Both the position numbers and the translations under genes were made by a program. From contig CAVFKD010000046.1 of assembly GCA_963623095.1 (NCBI GenBank), positions 1 to 7,401 on the forward strand: DNA of 7,401 nucleotides. Reading direction: 5' to 3'. This document shows positions 5,389-7,401 of the stretch, piece by piece; position 1 is the first letter of the stretch; each line of letters starts with the position of its first letter. The DNA comes from UBA3210 sp963623095 (lineage in GTDB: Bacteria > Bacillota_I > Bacilli_A > RFN20 > CAG-449). Under the pieces are notes generated by a model. The model had not been told where the DNA came from. It saw nothing but the letters and a program-made list of their open reading frames with translations, and ran no database searches.

Positions 5389-7209
5389 ATGGCAGAAGAA
5401 CATGTATATGAAAAAAATGATCGTAAAATGTCAGATTTTGAGATCATTAAAAGAACTTATGTATTTATTAAACCTTACATTTGGAAATTAGCTTTAGTTT
5501 TACTTGGAATGATAGTAATGATTGGACTTGATTTATTAGCTTCAGTCCTACCTGGAACTATCACTACTGAATTAAGTAAAGAAATCGCATCAGAATTAAA
5601 TATGCCTTATATTTTCTTCTTATGTGGTCTTACATTTGTTACTTATATGTTAAATACATTATTTGTTTATATCACCGCGATTTCCTTACAAAAGATAGGT
5701 CAAAAGATTATTTATGATATTAGATTAGTAGTATTTAATCACATTGAAAATATGTCTATTTCTCAAATAAATGAAATACCTGTTGGTTCACTTGTAACTA
5801 GAGTTGCTTCTGACACCAATGCTCTATCTAACTTATTTACTACAACAATTGTTAACTTAATTAAAGAATTCTTAACCTTAGTTGGAGTTATCATTGTAAT
5901 GTATGTCATCAACTGGAAGATTGCAACTATCTTAATGTTCTTCCTACCAGTTATATTTGTTATCTCTATTGTATTTAGAAAATACTCAAGAGCGAATTAT
6001 CGTAAAGTAAGATATTCATTCTCTGTTATGAACGCATTCTTAAATGAATCTATATCAGGAATGAAAATCACTCAAATATTCAATCAAGAAAAACGTAAGG
6101 AAGAAGAATTCAATCGTTTAAATAAAGATATTGTTAACACTCTTCAAACCGATGTTAAAATCTTTGCTTTCTATCGTCCTACTATTACTTTAATTTATTA
6201 TATAGCACTTGCTTGTATCTTTGGATTTGGATGTTATTTTTATTTACAAGATGTCAGTTTAAATTTAATCACTGTTGGCGCGATGGTTGGAGGAGTACAA
6301 ATGTTTTATTCCTTAACAAGTAAATTCTTCAACCCTATCCAAAATCTAGCCGATCGATTAAATGAACTTCAACGTGCATTTACTTCTAGTGAAAGATTAT
6401 ATAACTTATTAGATACCAAGCCTAATTTTATAGATGAAGAAGACTCTATTGAAATCACTAAATTCAAAGGAGAAATTGAATTTAAGAATGTCTGGTTCGC
6501 TTATAAAGAAGGAGAATGGGTCTTACAAGATGTATCTTTCCATATTCATCCTAATCAAACAGTTGCTTTTGTTGGAGCGACAGGCGCAGGTAAATCAACT
6601 ATCTTACAATTAATTGTTAGAAATTATGATGTAACTAAAGGTCAAATCTTAATTGATGGTATCGATATAAAGAAAATCAAGATTGAATCATTAAGAAAAG
6701 GTATTGGACAAATGTTACAAGATGTCTTCTTATTTTCCGGAACAATCAAATCAAACATTAATTTAAGAGATGAAGAAATAACAAATGAGCAAATTGAACA
6801 AGCTGTAAAATATGTTAACGCTGATCAAGTTATTAATAAACAACCTCATGGTATTGATGAACCAGTTAAAGAAGGCGGAAATAACTTCTCAAGTGGTGAA
6901 AGACAATTATTAAGTTTTGCAAGAACTATTGTTCATAATCCTCAGATATTAATTCTTGATGAAGCTACCGCGAATATTGATACCGAAACTGAAAAAGTCA
7001 TTCAAGATTCTTTATTAAAAATGATGAATGTTGGAACAATGTTAATAGTCGCACATAGATTATCAACTATTCAACATTCCGATAATATTATATGCTTACA
7101 AAAAGGTAAAATTATTGAAAGTGGTAATCACCAAGAACTTTTAAAGAAACATGGTTATTATTACAATTTATACAAACTTCAATATCAAGACCAAGAAGTA
7201 AATAACTAA
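5389..7209 (+). CDS. Heterodimeric ABC exporter, catalytic-site subunit
   Basis: This is the partner half-transporter, 606 residues from the ATG at 5389, 1 nt after the stop of the first gene and probably translationally coupled to it. Membrane helices lie at about 32-56, 74-98, 152-174, 176-197, 263-286 and 293-312. The nucleotide-binding domain follows from about 361. It shows A-loop Tyr372, Walker A GATGAGKST (396-404), Q-loop Gln444, Walker B ILILDE (520-525) with catalytic Glu525, and H-loop His556 (AHRLST). Its own signature is the non-canonical FSSGE (500-504). This is the mirror image of the first subunit: its intact Walker motifs pair with the partner's LSGGQ to form the hydrolysing site, while its FSSGE faces the partner's degenerate site. 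It resembles BmrD/LmrD/TM288-type subunits. Role is ATP-driven export at the cytoplasmic membrane, substrate unknown. A strong terminator follows at once. Confidence 0.94.
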   Translation: MAEEHVYEKNDRKMSDFEIIKRTYVFIKPYIWKLALVLLGMIVMIGLDLLASVLPGTITTELSKEIASELNMPYIFFLCGLTFVTYMLNTLFVYITAISLQKIGQKIIYDIRLVVFNHIENMSISQINEIPVGSLVTRVASDTNALSNLFTTTIVNLIKEFLTLVGVIIVMYVINWKIATILMFFLPVIFVISIVFRKYSRANYRKVRYSFSVMNAFLNESISGMKITQIFNQEKRKEEEFNRLNKDIVNTLQTDVKIFAFYRPTITLIYYIALACIFGFGCYFYLQDVSLNLITVGAMVGGVQMFYSLTSKFFNPIQNLADRLNELQRAFTSSERLYNLLDTKPNFIDEEDSIEITKFKGEIEFKNVWFAYKEGEWVLQDVSFHIHPNQTVAFVGATGAGKSTILQLIVRNYDVTKGQILIDGIDIKKIKIESLRKGIGQMLQDVFLFSGTIKSNINLRDEEITNEQIEQAVKYVNADQVINKQPHGIDEPVKEGGNNFSSGERQLLSFARTIVHNPQILILDEATANIDTETEKVIQDSLLKMMNVGTMLIVAHRLSTIQHSDNIICLQKGKIIESGNHQELLKKHGYYYNLYKLQYQDQEVNN

Positions 7210-7213
7210 AAAC

Positions 7214-7249
7214 ACCTATAGAGTCACAAGCTCTATAGGTTTTCTTTTT
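7214..7249 (+). terminator. Strong intrinsic terminator of the ABC exporter operon
   Basis: A 10-bp perfect stem (ACCTATAGAG / CTCTATAGGT) with a 7-nt loop is followed by TTTCTTTTT. It starts 4 nt after the stop of the second ABC gene. The A-rich bases before the stem could also allow some termination from the minus strand. Confidence 0.93.
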
Positions 7250-7251
7250 AT

Positions 7252-7268
7252 CTAGCGCTTAGCGCTAG
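7252..7268. repeat. GC-rich dyad containing two AGCGCT hexamers
   Basis: CTAGCGCT and AGCGCTAG, perfect 8-bp arms, flank a single T. The same bases give two self-complementary AGCGCT hexamers (7254-7259 and 7261-7266) one base apart. It lies 2 nt past the exporter terminator. Neither strand has a T-tract after it, so it is not a standard terminator. Role unknown. Confidence 0.5.
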
Positions 7269-7334
7269 GTGAACCTGCAGTAAAACGCAAGATTTTGCAT
7301 TATTTTGTAATATCATGTAAATATAGATGATAAT

Positions 7335-7401
7335 TTATTTAATAACTTTCCAATATCCTGATCTATTTGTTCCAATTCTTTCTATCTTATTATTACTCTT
7401 C
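7335..7401 (-). CDS. C-terminal end of a convergent gene (partial)
   Basis: The minus strand is open from the window edge for 22 codons to a TAA at 7337-7335, ending IERIGTNRSGYWKVIK. The pattern 'IERIG-x-N-x-x-GYWKV' resembles the extreme C-terminus of RecG-related ATP-binding putative regulators (AlbA_2 / HATPase_c_4 type) and related winged-helix ends. That match is from memory on a very short stretch. The other two minus-strand frames are closed nearby. The gene would converge on the ABC operon, leaving about 85 nt between it and the exporter terminator. Confidence 0.5.
   Translation of the reverse strand, partial: KSNNKIERIGTNRSGYWKVIK

Noticed and set aside
7282..7298. Terminator for the edge gene on the minus strand (GCAA / TTGC stem then GTTTT)
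   Set aside because: A 4-bp stem with only four Ts is too weak to call.

Overview
The window is AT-rich DNA from a bacterium that uses the standard genetic code: Trp is TGG, and the stops are TAA and TAG. It has strong Shine-Dalgarno sites, sigma-A-type promoters and intrinsic terminators. Together with the protein families this suggests a low-GC Bacillota lineage (Bacilli/Erysipelotrichia-like, possibly a gut group). That placement is inference; nothing here fixes the genus.

Left half (178-3125, minus strand): four genes in one direction, in transcription order pduL (phosphate acyltransferase), a small four-cysteine TSCPD protein, metK (SAM synthetase) and cysE/epsC (serine acetyltransferase). 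Gaps are 18, 109 and 43 nt. A terminator hairpin lies between metK and cysE, with its U-tract next to the cysE ribosome binding site. A second terminator (71-98) closes the unit.

Centre (3126-3611, 486 nt with no protein gene): a dense divergent control region. On the minus strand a textbook sigma-A promoter starts an RNA with the conserved core of a SAM riboswitch (S-box clan), an antiterminator/terminator switch and a T6 tract. It lacks the P4 hairpin of standard SAM-I. Its first downstream gene is pduL, with metK third in line. A second promoter just before pduL, with a palindrome over its start site, could bypass the riboswitch. On the plus strand a 19-bp-spacer promoter carries a MerR-type dyad and is followed by a second ordinary promoter; both point at the ABC transporter genes.

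Right half (3612-7209, plus strand): two half-size ABC exporters separated by 1 nt. They form a clear heterodimer. The first subunit has Asp for the catalytic Glu and Ser for the H-loop His. The second has intact catalytic residues but a degenerate signature (FSSGE). The expected complex has one active and one degenerate ATP site, as in BmrCD, LmrCD and TM287/288. A strong terminator follows.

Right edge (7250-7401): a GC-rich dyad of unknown role, then the apparent last 22 codons of a convergent minus-strand gene.

How it fits together: the minus-strand unit joins SAM synthesis and the first step of cysteine supply with an acetyl-CoA/acetyl-phosphate enzyme, and SAM probably feeds back through the riboswitch. 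The divergent exporter looks inducible, probably by a MerR-family regulator encoded elsewhere.
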